Assembly (NCBI GenBank): GCA_031292255.1
Contig: JARLHN010000024.1
Coordinates: 1 to 63,874, forward strand
Length of the DNA stretch: 63,874 bases
Origin: Oryzomonas sp.
GTDB lineage: Bacteria; Desulfobacterota; Desulfuromonadia; Geobacterales; Pseudopelobacteraceae
Reading direction: 5' to 3'
Position numbers and translations under genes: made by a program
The notes under the pieces: model-generated
Told to the model about the DNA's origin: nothing
The model's database searches: none
What the model saw: the letters and a program-made list of their open reading frames with translations, nothing else
Shown: positions 26,269 through 34,873 of the stretch, piece after piece
Numbering within the stretch: position 1 is the first letter of the stretch
How the letters are laid out: every line of letters begins with the position of its first letter

Positions 26269-27180
26269 TCAACGTGTCAACGCCGCCGTAAGCGCCGGTA
26301 CAAACTGCATCACATCGGCCACCACCAAAACGTCGGCAATCTCGCCGATCGGCGCATCCTTATCCTTGTTGACGGCTATGATAAAGTCCGACTTTTTCAT
26401 GCCGGCCAGATGTTGAATAGCGCCGGAAACGCCGCAGGCCACGTACAGTTTGGGCGACACGGTCTGCCCCGTGGTCCCGACTTGATGGTCATGCGTAACC
26501 CATTCGGCGTCAACCACCGGACGGCTGGCCCCCAGTTCGCCGCCAAGCGCTTTTGCAAGTGCTGCGATGACCGGAATGTTGTCCTTTTTACCGACACCCC
26601 GGCCAGCGCTGACAATGACGTCCGCTTTAGCCAGATCGATCCCTTTCTTATCGGCAGGCTCATAACCGGTAAAGTTGAGTGCCGATGCAGTATCTCCCAC
26701 GGTTTTCAGCACGTTCGGGATGCCGCCGGGCTGGACGGCCGGGAAAGCACCGGCCTGGATGGTGAGGACCGTACGGCCTGTCGCCGGTTTGACGGTGCGG
26801 CGCATTTTGCCGTTGCAGCAACAAGTCTCAAAGCCGATGCCGGTTATCGCCACAACCTCCGACACCTGCCCGATCTTGAGGTTTGCGGCAATGCGCGGCG
26901 CCAGGTCCCAGCCATAGGAAGAGTGGATAAACACCACCGCATCCGGTTGCTCTTTATCGATCACCTGCAGAATCAGCTTTTTATGAACATCGGGATTGTA
27001 CTCCCCATAAATTGCCGCATCCGCCAGATAAAGGGTTCCGTCAAAGGCAGGCAACTGCGCATCGCTTCCCACCAGCAGCATGGCGGTCTCCCCACCGAAT
27101 TGGGAAGCGAAGCCAAACAATTCATACGTGGAATTGAGCAGTTTTCCTTCACGATATTCGCCGACCAGTAATGTTTTCAT
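26269..27180 (-). CDS. etfA: Electron transfer flavoprotein alpha subunit
   Basis: A 303-residue subunit of normal length. The C-terminal FAD domain shows GRGVGKKDNIPVI, GTTGQTVSPKLYVACGVSGA and AGMKKSDFIIAVNKDKDAPI, the conserved ETF-alpha signature. With EtfB it accepts electrons from the acyl-CoA dehydrogenases of this operon and hands them to the membrane Fe-S protein encoded upstream (28039-30024). It starts nine bases after the etfB stop. Confidence 0.93.
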   Translation of the reverse strand: MKTLLVGEYREGKLLNSTYELFGFASQFGGETAMLLVGSDAQLPAFDGTLYLADAAIYGEYNPDVHKKLILQVIDKEQPDAVVFIHSSYGWDLAPRIAANLKIGQVSEVVAITGIGFETCCCNGKMRRTVKPATGRTVLTIQAGAFPAVQPGGIPNVLKTVGDTASALNFTGYEPADKKGIDLAKADVIVSAGRGVGKKDNIPVIAALAKALGGELGASRPVVDAEWVTHDHQVGTTGQTVSPKLYVACGVSGAIQHLAGMKKSDFIIAVNKDKDAPIGEIADVLVVADVMQFVPALTAALTR

Positions 27181-27189
27181 GTTATCCCC

Positions 27190-27966
27190 CTACCGCAGGA
27201 CCGCGGTCTTTTCCTTGATTATGCCAATGACCTTTTCGACCAGTCCGTTCACGTCGCCTTCCAGCACAATACCGGCACCTTTTTTGGTCGGTGGATGAAA
27301 GCTTGTTGTTTGGACCAGAGGGGCCTCCTTGAGAAGGTCTGCCACGGCAATCGGGGTGATCTCCTTCTTTTTGGCCTTCATGATATTTGGAAGGGTCGGG
27401 TAGCGTGGGACATTGAGCCCCAGTTGGCACGTCACCAAGGCCGGTATGGGGAGCTTTACCACGCCCTTGATGCCGCCTTCCAGCTCCCGTTTGGCGGTGA
27501 CGACACCGTTGTCAAAGGCAAAGCCGACCAGGGTGGTGGCGCAGGCATACTGCAACAGCTCGGCAACGGTTACCCCTACCTGCGCCGAGCCGCGGTCCTG
27601 GGACTGCATGCCGGTAAAGATCAGTCCGAAGCCCTGCTCTTTGGCATAGGCGGCAATAATGCCGGCCACCTGCCAGGGGTCCTTTTCGTGGATTGCCGGG
27701 TCCTGGATATGCACACCGCGGTCGCAGCCCATGGCCAGCGATTTCTTGATCGATTCGACCACGCGATCCGGACCTATGGAGAGAACCGTCAGTTCGGAAG
27801 AATCCCCCAATTGCTCACGAAGCCGGACCGCCTGTTCAACGGCGTATTCGTCATATTCGTTCATGCGCCACGCAAGATCGCTATCACTGTACCAGGTGCC
27901 GGCACTGTTGGGTTTGAAGCGAGATTCCATATCGGGAACCTGTTTGATGCAGACCAGCAGTTTCAT
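27190..27966 (-). CDS. etfB: Electron transfer flavoprotein beta subunit
   Basis: A 258-residue subunit beginning MKLLVCIKQVPDMESRF, with NEYDEYAVEQAVRL and the AMP/FAD-site region FTGMQSQDRGSAQVG typical of ETF-beta. It forms the heterodimer with the following etfA product. No bifurcation partner such as a HydABC-like gene is present. The adjacent membrane oxidoreductase suggests simple transfer to quinone rather than flavin-based bifurcation, but FAD content cannot be read from this view. Confidence 0.93.
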   Translation of the reverse strand: MKLLVCIKQVPDMESRFKPNSAGTWYSDSDLAWRMNEYDEYAVEQAVRLREQLGDSSELTVLSIGPDRVVESIKKSLAMGCDRGVHIQDPAIHEKDPWQVAGIIAAYAKEQGFGLIFTGMQSQDRGSAQVGVTVAELLQYACATTLVGFAFDNGVVTAKRELEGGIKGVVKLPIPALVTCQLGLNVPRYPTLPNIMKAKKKEITPIAVADLLKEAPLVQTTSFHPPTKKGAGIVLEGDVNGLVEKVIGIIKEKTAVLR

Positions 27967-28038
27967 AGGTGCCTCCTGTTTTGAGGGACCCGGAATCTAT
28001 CAATACAACATGGGCAAATTCCAAGTCCCTAATAGTTG

Positions 28039-30024
28039 TTATACCGTCAGCCGTTCCGCCACGATCTCCGCTAGGTCTCTGACCTTAAGTTGCCCTTCCG
28101 CCCCGCTGGTTTTGATGCCGTCTTCAAACATTGTCAGGCAGAAGGGGCAGTTGGATACCAGAAGCGGGGCACCGGTTGCCCAGGCCATCCGCACCCGCTC
28201 CACGTTTATTCTGCCACCCAGCTTCTCCTCCGCAAGAATCCGGCCGCCGCCTGCGCCGCAGCAGAAGCTCTCGTACCCGGACCTGTCCATCTCGTTGATG
28301 CGTCCCCCGGCGGCGTGCAGGACATTACGCGGCTCCTTGGTTATGTCCCGGTATCTCCCGATATAGCAGGAATCGTGATAGGTATAGTCAAACTGCTGGG
28401 GCTCGATCGGCAACATGCCATGCCCGATGAGGCGATCGAGAAACGTGGTGTAATGTTCGACCGTCAGCTCCAGCCCCAGATCCCGGTAATCGCGTCCCAG
28501 GGTGTTGAAGCAGTGGGGACAGGTGGTTACGATCTTTTTCACACCGTAGCCTTTGATCATCTCGATGTTATCGGCCGCCGCCATCTGGTAGAGATACTCG
28601 TTGCCCAGCTTTCTCAGGGGCTCCCCGCAGCATTTTTCCTCCTTGCCGAGGATCCCGACCCTGACTCCGGCGGCATTGCATATTTTTATAAAGCTCCGGG
28701 CCACTTCCTGGTTGCGTTTGTCGAAGGAGGCGTAACAACCGACAAAGTAGAGAATGTCCACCTCGCCGCCGTCGGCCAGCAGTTGGACGTCCAGACCTTT
28801 GGTCCAGTCGCTGCGGCTGGCAAAGGCGAGACCGAAGGGGTTGCCGTTGACCTCGATGTTATTGACGGCGACCATCACCTCTTCTCCGGGAAATTCGCCG
28901 GCCATCAGGACCAGGTTCCGCCGCATCTCCAGGATCTTGTTGACATGCTCGATATCGGCAGGACAGATCTCCTGGCAGGCCCGGCAGGTGGTGCATGACC
29001 AGAGCACATCGGCGGTTACGGTCTCGACGAGGTTGGCCTGCGGGTTCTTGAAGGCCACCTCCCCGATCTGCTGCACCACCTTCATGGGGGAGAGGGGTTT
29101 CTCGGTCGCCCAGGCCGGGCAGCGGTCCTGACACCGCTTGCAGCTCGTGCAGGCATCGGCGTCGAAGATATCCTTCCAACTGAGGTCGGAGATCTTGTCC
29201 ACACCGAAATGCTCCACCCCCTCTTCCTCCAGGTTGATGGTGTCGATGGACCCTTTGGGGCGGAGGTCGGCAAAAAGGTAGTTGGCCGGTGTGGTGAACA
29301 GGTGGCGGAATTTACTGAAGGGGATGGCGCCGATGAAACCCATGACGAGAAAGAAATGGCACCACCACAACGCCTTGTGCAGTTCCCGCAAGGACAGGTC
29401 ATTCATGTCGGTCAACTGCCGGGCAACCAACAGGCCGATGGGCGAAAAACGGGCAAGGTCGGGGTTGTTCTTGAGCTCGGTAGCGGCGATCCGCGCCCCT
29501 TCGATAAAAAAGCCGGTGAGCAGGATAGCGGCCAACAGGAGGTGCATGAGGTAATCGTCCCGTGTGGTCTTGAGCTCTTTGGGCCTTACAAAGAATCTGC
29601 GGAACGCGAGGCCGAAGAGCATTACCAAGGCGATGAAGCCGGCCAGATCGAGAACCAGGGAATAGAGTCTGTAAAAGTTCCCCTTGAGGAACCGTACCTG
29701 AAACAACGGATCAAAGAAGTCCGTCTGGGCCATGATGAGAAGAGTGCCGATGAAGAGGAGGGCAAAGCCCCAGAAAAAGAGCGCATGAGGGATCCCGGGC
29801 CCCGGTACGCGCAAGACCTTCAACTGGCCGACGAGGTTTTTCACCAGCCGTGCGATACGCCCGGAAAGGTTGTCGAGACGGTTGAGCGGTTGCCCTTGGC
29901 GATAGACCAGCACCCGTCTATGGAAACCGTAGACGCAGGCCGCAACGGCCATGGCTGTGAACAGATACATGGGGAAAACGACACCATGGCCGACGTTCCA
30001 GTAGATTTCTCTGGTTGCTTCCAT
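28039..30024 (-). CDS. Membrane-bound Fe-S oxidoreductase, ETF:menaquinone oxidoreductase (EMO)-like
   Basis: A 661-residue fusion. The first 250 residues hold five or six membrane helices like the haem b subunit of nitrate reductase (NarI-type). Two [4Fe-4S] motifs follow: Cys292-295-298-302 (CTSCKRCQDRCP) and Cys344-347-350-354 (CTTCRACQEICP). Two CCG domains end the protein (EEKCCGEPLRKLG and SFCCGAGGGR). This architecture replaces the classical ETF-quinone oxidoreductase in many anaerobes and lets acyl-CoA oxidation reduce menaquinone. It directly precedes etfBA in the operon, which supports that role. Confidence 0.88.
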   Translation of the reverse strand: MEATREIYWNVGHGVVFPMYLFTAMAVAACVYGFHRRVLVYRQGQPLNRLDNLSGRIARLVKNLVGQLKVLRVPGPGIPHALFFWGFALLFIGTLLIMAQTDFFDPLFQVRFLKGNFYRLYSLVLDLAGFIALVMLFGLAFRRFFVRPKELKTTRDDYLMHLLLAAILLTGFFIEGARIAATELKNNPDLARFSPIGLLVARQLTDMNDLSLRELHKALWWCHFFLVMGFIGAIPFSKFRHLFTTPANYLFADLRPKGSIDTINLEEEGVEHFGVDKISDLSWKDIFDADACTSCKRCQDRCPAWATEKPLSPMKVVQQIGEVAFKNPQANLVETVTADVLWSCTTCRACQEICPADIEHVNKILEMRRNLVLMAGEFPGEEVMVAVNNIEVNGNPFGLAFASRSDWTKGLDVQLLADGGEVDILYFVGCYASFDKRNQEVARSFIKICNAAGVRVGILGKEEKCCGEPLRKLGNEYLYQMAAADNIEMIKGYGVKKIVTTCPHCFNTLGRDYRDLGLELTVEHYTTFLDRLIGHGMLPIEPQQFDYTYHDSCYIGRYRDITKEPRNVLHAAGGRINEMDRSGYESFCCGAGGGRILAEEKLGGRINVERVRMAWATGAPLLVSNCPFCLTMFEDGIKTSGAEGQLKVRDLAEIVAERLTV

Positions 30025-30235
30025 ACGTTCTCCGACTGTTCGGAACCGCTGATGTTTAAATTAGAAAAAGCATGTGCCACCGAGACACTGAGATAACCAT
30101 TTAAAAGCGTTAGACAATATTTTGGTCTACTTTCTCTTCGGCATTTAATGGCTTGAGAATATTTGGGAAAAACTCTGTTATTTCAACTGATTCTCTGCGC
30201 CTGTGTGACAGAAGTGTCGTTTTTGTTAAACCTTG

Positions 30236-31375
30236 CTACGACAGCAGCATTTTGGAGATGACCACGCGCTGCACTTCGTTGGTCCCTTCGTAGATTTCGG
30301 TGATCTTGGCGTCGCGATACATACGCTCGATTTCGTAATCGCAGATGTAACCGTAGCCGCCAAAAATCTGCATCGCCTCTTTGGTGACGTAGGTGGCCGC
30401 CTCCGATGCCAGCATTTTGCACATCGCTGACTCCATGGTGTAGTTCTTCTTGTTGTCTTTCAGCCAGGCAGCTTTGTAGATCATCAATTTGCTGGTTTCG
30501 ATGCGGGAATACATGTCTGCAAGCTTGAATTGAATCGCCTGGAACTCGCAGATCGATTGCCCGAACTGTTTGCGCTCCTTGGAATAAGCCAGTGCCCGCT
30601 CGAACGCCCCTTCGGCAATGCCGAGCCCCTGGGATGCGATGCCGATGCGCCCGCCGTTCAGAGTTTCCATGGCGATATTGAAACCTTTTCCCTCCTGGCC
30701 CAGAAGGTTCTCCACCGGCACGCGCAGGTCGTCAAAGGCAAAGGCAGTGGTGTAGCTGCCGCGAATGCCCATTTTTTTTTCGTTTTTGAGGATGGTGACC
30801 CCCGGCGATGCAAGATCCACGATAAATGCGCTGATCCCCTTGTGCTTGAGGGAACGGTCATACGAGGCAAAGAGGATGCCGGTCCCCAGGTAGCCGCCGT
30901 TGGTGATGAATATCTTGCCGCCGTTGATGACGAACTCGTCGCCTTCCCGCTTGTACATGGTGGCGGTTCCTCCGGCATCGCTGCCGGCGTTCGGTTCTGT
31001 CAACAGGAAACAGCCGATTTTTTCACCCGTATTAAGATCCGGAAGCCATTTTTTCTTCTGCTCTTCGGTGCCAAAGGCATATATCGGATTATTGGCAAGG
31101 GAGGTGTGTGCCGAAATCAGGACGCCGCTCGACCCGCACGCCTTGGAGACCTCTTCCACCACAATGGCGTAGGAGAGCACATCAAGTCCGGCACCGCCGT
31201 ATTCCTCCGGGAAATAGCTCCCCATAAAGCCCATTTCAGCCATTTTTCCGACCAAGTCGTCCGGAATGGCATGATCCTCGTCAATCTTCATGGCGATCGG
31301 CTTGATCTCCTTTTCGACAAAATCGCGGACAGCCGCTTGCAACACCTTGTGATCCTGACTGAGCTCGAAATCCAT
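30236..31375 (-). CDS. Acyl-CoA dehydrogenase (butyryl-CoA dehydrogenase-like)
   Basis: A 379-residue flavoprotein. FLLTEPNAGSDAGGTATMYK and FITNGGYLGTGILFAS form the FAD site, and IYEGTNEVQRVVISKMLLS holds the catalytic glutamate of short-chain dehydrogenases. Its sequence differs substantially from the dehydrogenase at 23972-25129, so the two are not recent duplicates. The neighbouring hydratase, dehydrogenase and thiolase fit a butyryl-CoA to crotonyl-CoA step. A 200-base gap without genes lies between it and the EMO-like gene. Confidence 0.92.
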   Translation of the reverse strand: MDFELSQDHKVLQAAVRDFVEKEIKPIAMKIDEDHAIPDDLVGKMAEMGFMGSYFPEEYGGAGLDVLSYAIVVEEVSKACGSSGVLISAHTSLANNPIYAFGTEEQKKKWLPDLNTGEKIGCFLLTEPNAGSDAGGTATMYKREGDEFVINGGKIFITNGGYLGTGILFASYDRSLKHKGISAFIVDLASPGVTILKNEKKMGIRGSYTTAFAFDDLRVPVENLLGQEGKGFNIAMETLNGGRIGIASQGLGIAEGAFERALAYSKERKQFGQSICEFQAIQFKLADMYSRIETSKLMIYKAAWLKDNKKNYTMESAMCKMLASEAATYVTKEAMQIFGGYGYICDYEIERMYRDAKITEIYEGTNEVQRVVISKMLLS

Positions 31376-31392
31376 GAGATCCTCCCTTAGGA

Positions 31393-31512
31393 GGTTGTTG
31401 CAAAACAGCCATCTCGTCGCCGTCCTCCAATGCCCTTTCGTGCGGCGTAGCGCTGCTACGCCTCCTCAGGGCATTCTGCGGCTGCGGCGATCTGACTATT
31501 TTTGAACAACCT
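31393..31512. repeat. Palindromic element, family C (120 bp)
   Basis: Inverted ends AGGTTGTTGCAAAACAG and CTATTTTTGAACAACCT enclose a GC-rich centre with an internal hairpin (GGCGTAGCGCTGCTACGCC). A second motif, TTTTTCAACAGGCTGTT, follows directly. This is the look of a REP- or MITE-type intergenic repeat. It separates two operon genes. Confidence 0.7.
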
Positions 31513-31578
31513 CAGTTTTTCAACAGGCTGTTTGGAACTCGGAACCTGGTCTGTGGGTAAGTACCGAGTTTTTTACAA

Positions 31579-32361
31579 TCATTTTCCTTGAAACGCCGCC
31601 TTGCGTTTCTCGACGAACGCTCCCATCCCCTCCCGCTGGTCCTCGGTGGCAAAGAGAACGCCGAAAAGGGAGGCCTCGTAGCGAAAGCCGTCTTCCTTGG
31701 TCATGTTGAGACCGTTGGCGATGGCATCCTTGGCATAACCGACGCCGAGGGAGCCGACGCCGGCAATGGCCGCAGCCGTCTCACGCGCCTTGCCAAGAAG
31801 CTCCTCCGGCGCGTACACCTCGTTGACTATCCCCCAGGCAAGCGCCTTCTCGGCCGTAATGATCCGGCCGGTGAAGATCATCTCGTTCGCCTTGTTGGGG
31901 CCGATGAGCCGGGCCAGGTTCTGGGTGCCGCCGAAACCGGGCATGATGCCGAGGGTCACTTCGGGGAAGCCGAGCTTGGCCTTGGCGGAGGCATAGATGA
32001 AGTCGCAGCCGAGGGCCAGCTCAAGCCCGCCGCCCAGGGCAAAGCCGTTTACCGCGGCGATGACCGGTTTCTTCATCTTTTCCATTGCCAGCATGACATG
32101 CTGGCCCTTGGCGGCAAACCGGTGCGCCTCGAACGAGGTCATGGTTGACATCTCTTTGATGTCGGCCCCGGCCACGAACGCCTTTTCACCGGCACCGGTG
32201 ACAATCACCACCTTGACCGCCGGATCGTATTCCAGCCCATAGAGGGCACACCCCAGCTCGGTCAGGACCTCGCTGTCGAGGGCATTCAGGCTTTGGGGCC
32301 GGTTGATGGTGAGAGTGGCGACGCCGCCGTTCATTTCGATGAGCAGACTCTTGAATTCCAT
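31579..32361 (-). CDS. Enoyl-CoA hydratase (crotonase family)
   Basis: A 260-residue protein of standard length. The oxyanion hole parts GAGEKAFVAGADI and AAVNGFALGGGLELALGCD are present, and both catalytic glutamates fit (GGGLELA and FPEVTLGIMPGFGG). It hydrates 2-enoyl-CoA to 3-hydroxyacyl-CoA, the step between the acyl-CoA dehydrogenase upstream and the 3-hydroxyacyl-CoA dehydrogenase gene beside it. A 68-base gap follows the latter gene. Confidence 0.93.
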   Translation of the reverse strand: MEFKSLLIEMNGGVATLTINRPQSLNALDSEVLTELGCALYGLEYDPAVKVVIVTGAGEKAFVAGADIKEMSTMTSFEAHRFAAKGQHVMLAMEKMKKPVIAAVNGFALGGGLELALGCDFIYASAKAKLGFPEVTLGIMPGFGGTQNLARLIGPNKANEMIFTGRIITAEKALAWGIVNEVYAPEELLGKARETAAAIAGVGSLGVGYAKDAIANGLNMTKEDGFRYEASLFGVLFATEDQREGMGAFVEKRKAAFQGK

Positions 32362-32429
32362 GATAGTTTCCCGTCTCCTTTGCCCATTAGTGTCCCGTGC
32401 CTCCCCTGACGAAGAGAGGAAGGAACAGG

Positions 32430-33275
32430 TTAATACGTGTAGAAACCACGCCCTGATTTTCTTCCCAGGTATCCTGCATTGACCATGTTCACCAGCAATG
32501 GGCAGGGACGGAATTTGGGATCCTTGAAGCCGTCATGGAGGACATTGCAGATGGCAAGCACCGTATCGAGGCCGATAAAATCGGCCAGGGTGAGCGGTCC
32601 CATCGGCTGGTTGGTCCCGAGCTTCATCCCCTTGTCAATGTCTTCCGCGCTGGCAATGCCCTCGTAGAGGGCAAAGACCGCTTCGTTGATCATGGGGATG
32701 AGGACGCGGTTGACGATGAAGCCGGGGTAATCCTGGGAGACCGCCATCTCCTTCCCCAATTTGGCGACCAGGGATCCGATGGCTTCGAAAGTTTCTTCGC
32801 TGGTCGCCAACCCGCGAATTACCTCGACCAGCTGCATGATCGGCACCGGATTCATGAAGTGTATGCCGATCACTTTGTCGGGCCGCTTGGTCACGGCGGC
32901 GATTCTGGTGATGGAGATGGAGGATGTATTGGAAGCCAGGATTGCGTTTTTGCCGACGATCTCGTCCAGTTTGGCGAACAGGTCGAATTTGAGCGCCTCG
33001 TTCTCGTTCACTGCCTCCACCACAAGGTCGCAGGCGGAAAAATCGTTCAGATCCTTGGTGACGCCGATCCGTCTCAATATCCCCTGAATGCTGGTCTCAA
33101 AGATAACCCCCTTCTTCGCCTGGCGCTCCAGGTTCTGTTCGATGGATGTCAGTGCCTTCTCCAGTTGCACTTCGGAAATGTCGTACAACAACACCTTATA
33201 AGCATGCTGGGCAAAGACATGGGCTATCCCGCTCCCCATCTGGCCCGCACCGACGACACCGACTACTTTGAACAT
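32430..33275 (-). CDS. hbd: 3-hydroxybutyryl-CoA dehydrogenase
   Basis: A 281-residue NAD(P)-dependent dehydrogenase. The Rossmann motif GVVGAGQMGSGIAHVFA is at the N-terminus, the catalytic His is in IGIHFMNPVPIMQLVE (about residue 138), and the C-terminal domain has NMVNAGYLGRKSGRGFYTY, the usual ending. It oxidises 3-hydroxybutyryl-CoA to acetoacetyl-CoA for the thiolase encoded 33 bases upstream. Length and ending match monofunctional Hbd enzymes. Confidence 0.93.
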   Translation of the reverse strand: MFKVVGVVGAGQMGSGIAHVFAQHAYKVLLYDISEVQLEKALTSIEQNLERQAKKGVIFETSIQGILRRIGVTKDLNDFSACDLVVEAVNENEALKFDLFAKLDEIVGKNAILASNTSSISITRIAAVTKRPDKVIGIHFMNPVPIMQLVEVIRGLATSEETFEAIGSLVAKLGKEMAVSQDYPGFIVNRVLIPMINEAVFALYEGIASAEDIDKGMKLGTNQPMGPLTLADFIGLDTVLAICNVLHDGFKDPKFRPCPLLVNMVNAGYLGRKSGRGFYTY

Positions 33276-33308
33276 AGCACCCTCCGTTTTAGGCAGTTAT
33301 CAGTGAAT

Positions 33309-34487
33309 TTAAATTCTTTCGAAGATGACCGCTACCGCCTCGCCGCCGCCGATACAGAGCGTGGCAAGACCGTAACGGGCCTTTCTGCGGTGGAGTTCCC
33401 GGATGACGGTGGCCGCCAGCCGGCCGCCGCTGGCTCCGATCGGATGCCCGATGGCGCACGCGCCGCCATTGACGTTGACCTTTTCCTCCGGCAGTTCCAG
33501 ACCTTTTATTGCCAGGAGCGCTACCAGTGCAAATGCCTCGTTAATCTCGAATAAATCGATATCATTCAGGGAAAGCCCGGCCTTGGCACAAACTTTTTCG
33601 ATGGCGCCGATCGGAGCGTCCGTGAAATGTTCAGGGTGCCGGCTTTCGGTTGCCTGGGCAACGATACGGGCTTTAGGGGTCAAATTATGGGTCTTGAGAG
33701 CGTCTTCGCCAGCCAAAAGGAGCATGGCGGCTCCGTCGTTGATCGTCGAAGCGTTTCCGGCGGTTATGCTGCCGTCTTTTTTAAAGACCGGCTTTAGGGT
33801 GAGGAATTTTTCAAAATCGACTTTGTACGGCTCTTCATCATTCTGAATGATTGTCTCGACACCTTTTACGGTCTTGATCACCGGGACGATTTCATCCTTG
33901 AACAGACCGTCTCCAATAGCTGCCTGGGCCCGTTGATACGAGCGGATGGCAAAAGCGTCCTGCTCGTCTCGCGTCACGCCGCTTTGTGCAGCGCTGGCCT
34001 CGCCGATCTCACCCATATGCTTGCCCGTGTAGGGATCGGTCAGTCCGTCATAGACCATCAGGTCGATAATCTCGCCATTACCCATTCGGTAGCCGGTTCG
34101 AGCTTTCTTTAAAAAATATGGCGCCTGGGACATGCTTTCCATCCCACCGGCAACAACCAGGCCCGATTCACCGAGCCTGATCGAGTCCGCGCCGAGCATG
34201 ACCGACTTCAGGCCGCTTCCGCATACCTTGTTGATGGTCAGGGCCGGCGTACTGTCGGGAATCCCGGCGCCACGCATGGCCTGACGGGCAGGAGCCTGGC
34301 CAACACCTCCGGTTAGTACCTGGCCGATAATCACCTCGTTGACGGCGGCGGCAGGAATTCCCAAACTCTGCAACAAGTCTTTGATGACGGTTGCTCCGAG
34401 GGTCGTAGAAGGAATTTCCGACAGAACACCACCAAATGATCCAAACGGTGTCCTTTTCGCGTCAACGACATAAACATCTTTATTCAT
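33309..34487 (-). CDS. Acetyl-CoA acetyltransferase (thiolase II)
   Basis: A 392-residue thiolase. The nucleophilic Cys is in NKVCGSGLKSVM (about residue 88), the His in GGACAIGHPIGASG, and the second catalytic Cys in LCIGGGEAVA at the C-terminus, a full set. It cleaves acetoacetyl-CoA to two acetyl-CoA when run in the oxidative direction. It is the first gene of the long minus-strand operon; the promoter with the MerR-type site lies 30-60 bases upstream. Confidence 0.93.
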   Translation of the reverse strand: MNKDVYVVDAKRTPFGSFGGVLSEIPSTTLGATVIKDLLQSLGIPAAAVNEVIIGQVLTGGVGQAPARQAMRGAGIPDSTPALTINKVCGSGLKSVMLGADSIRLGESGLVVAGGMESMSQAPYFLKKARTGYRMGNGEIIDLMVYDGLTDPYTGKHMGEIGEASAAQSGVTRDEQDAFAIRSYQRAQAAIGDGLFKDEIVPVIKTVKGVETIIQNDEEPYKVDFEKFLTLKPVFKKDGSITAGNASTINDGAAMLLLAGEDALKTHNLTPKARIVAQATESRHPEHFTDAPIGAIEKVCAKAGLSLNDIDLFEINEAFALVALLAIKGLELPEEKVNVNGGACAIGHPIGASGGRLAATVIRELHRRKARYGLATLCIGGGEAVAVIFERI

Positions 34488-34517
34488 CGCTTGCCTCCTT
34501 GAACATTATGTTACAAC

Positions 34518-34550
34518 ACTATATTACGTTTACGCGCATGTCAATCAAAA
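34518..34550 (-). promoter_or_regulatory. Promoter and putative MerR-type operator of the thiolase operon
   Basis: On the minus strand TTGACA (34539-34544) and TATAGT (34518-34523) are 15 bases apart. The spacer plus boxes form a 30-base block (34521-34550) that is 26/30 identical to the block at 40635-40664. The core TTACGTTTACG resembles sites of the LiuR-like MerR regulators of acyl-CoA degradation. The 15-base spacing is too short for good unaided promoter use. A separate sigma-54-like GG-N10-GC element (34678-34693, same strand) lies further upstream. Confidence 0.6.
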
Positions 34551-34727
34551 ATGGAACGCTGTTTTTATAGTGCTTACTGCAAAATATCCAAAGGGAGGTA
34601 TTTGATCAGGGCAACAACGGGACCGGCAAGGGCATTATAAACGTAACAAATCGTTATTATTCGTTTAAATAAAGGTACGCAGCCGAAGTGCCACGCATGT
34701 CGAGGGACTTAAAACAACAATTCATTA

Positions 34728-34868
34728 ACTGATTGGAATCCATCTTCCGCTGACAGGCGAATTACCTTTAACAAAGGGGAACTTGCCTTTGATTTTTAAA
34801 AGCAAATCCCCCCTGCCCCCACCTTTCCAAAGGGGGAACCGTCTGGCGGAAGATGAGCGCCAATCACC
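34728..34868. mobile_element. MITE-like element, family A, with 8-bp target duplication
   Basis: The terminal inverted repeats share TGATTGG and, four bases in, CATCTTCCGC, with mirror images at the right end (GCGGAAGATG, CCAATCA). The 141-base element is flanked directly by ATTCATTA on both sides (34720-34727 and 34869-34876), consistent with a target-site duplication. No transposase is encoded. The right duplication overlaps the stop codon of the peptidase gene, so insertion may have reset that gene's end. Confidence 0.7.
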
Positions 34869-34873
34869 ATTCA

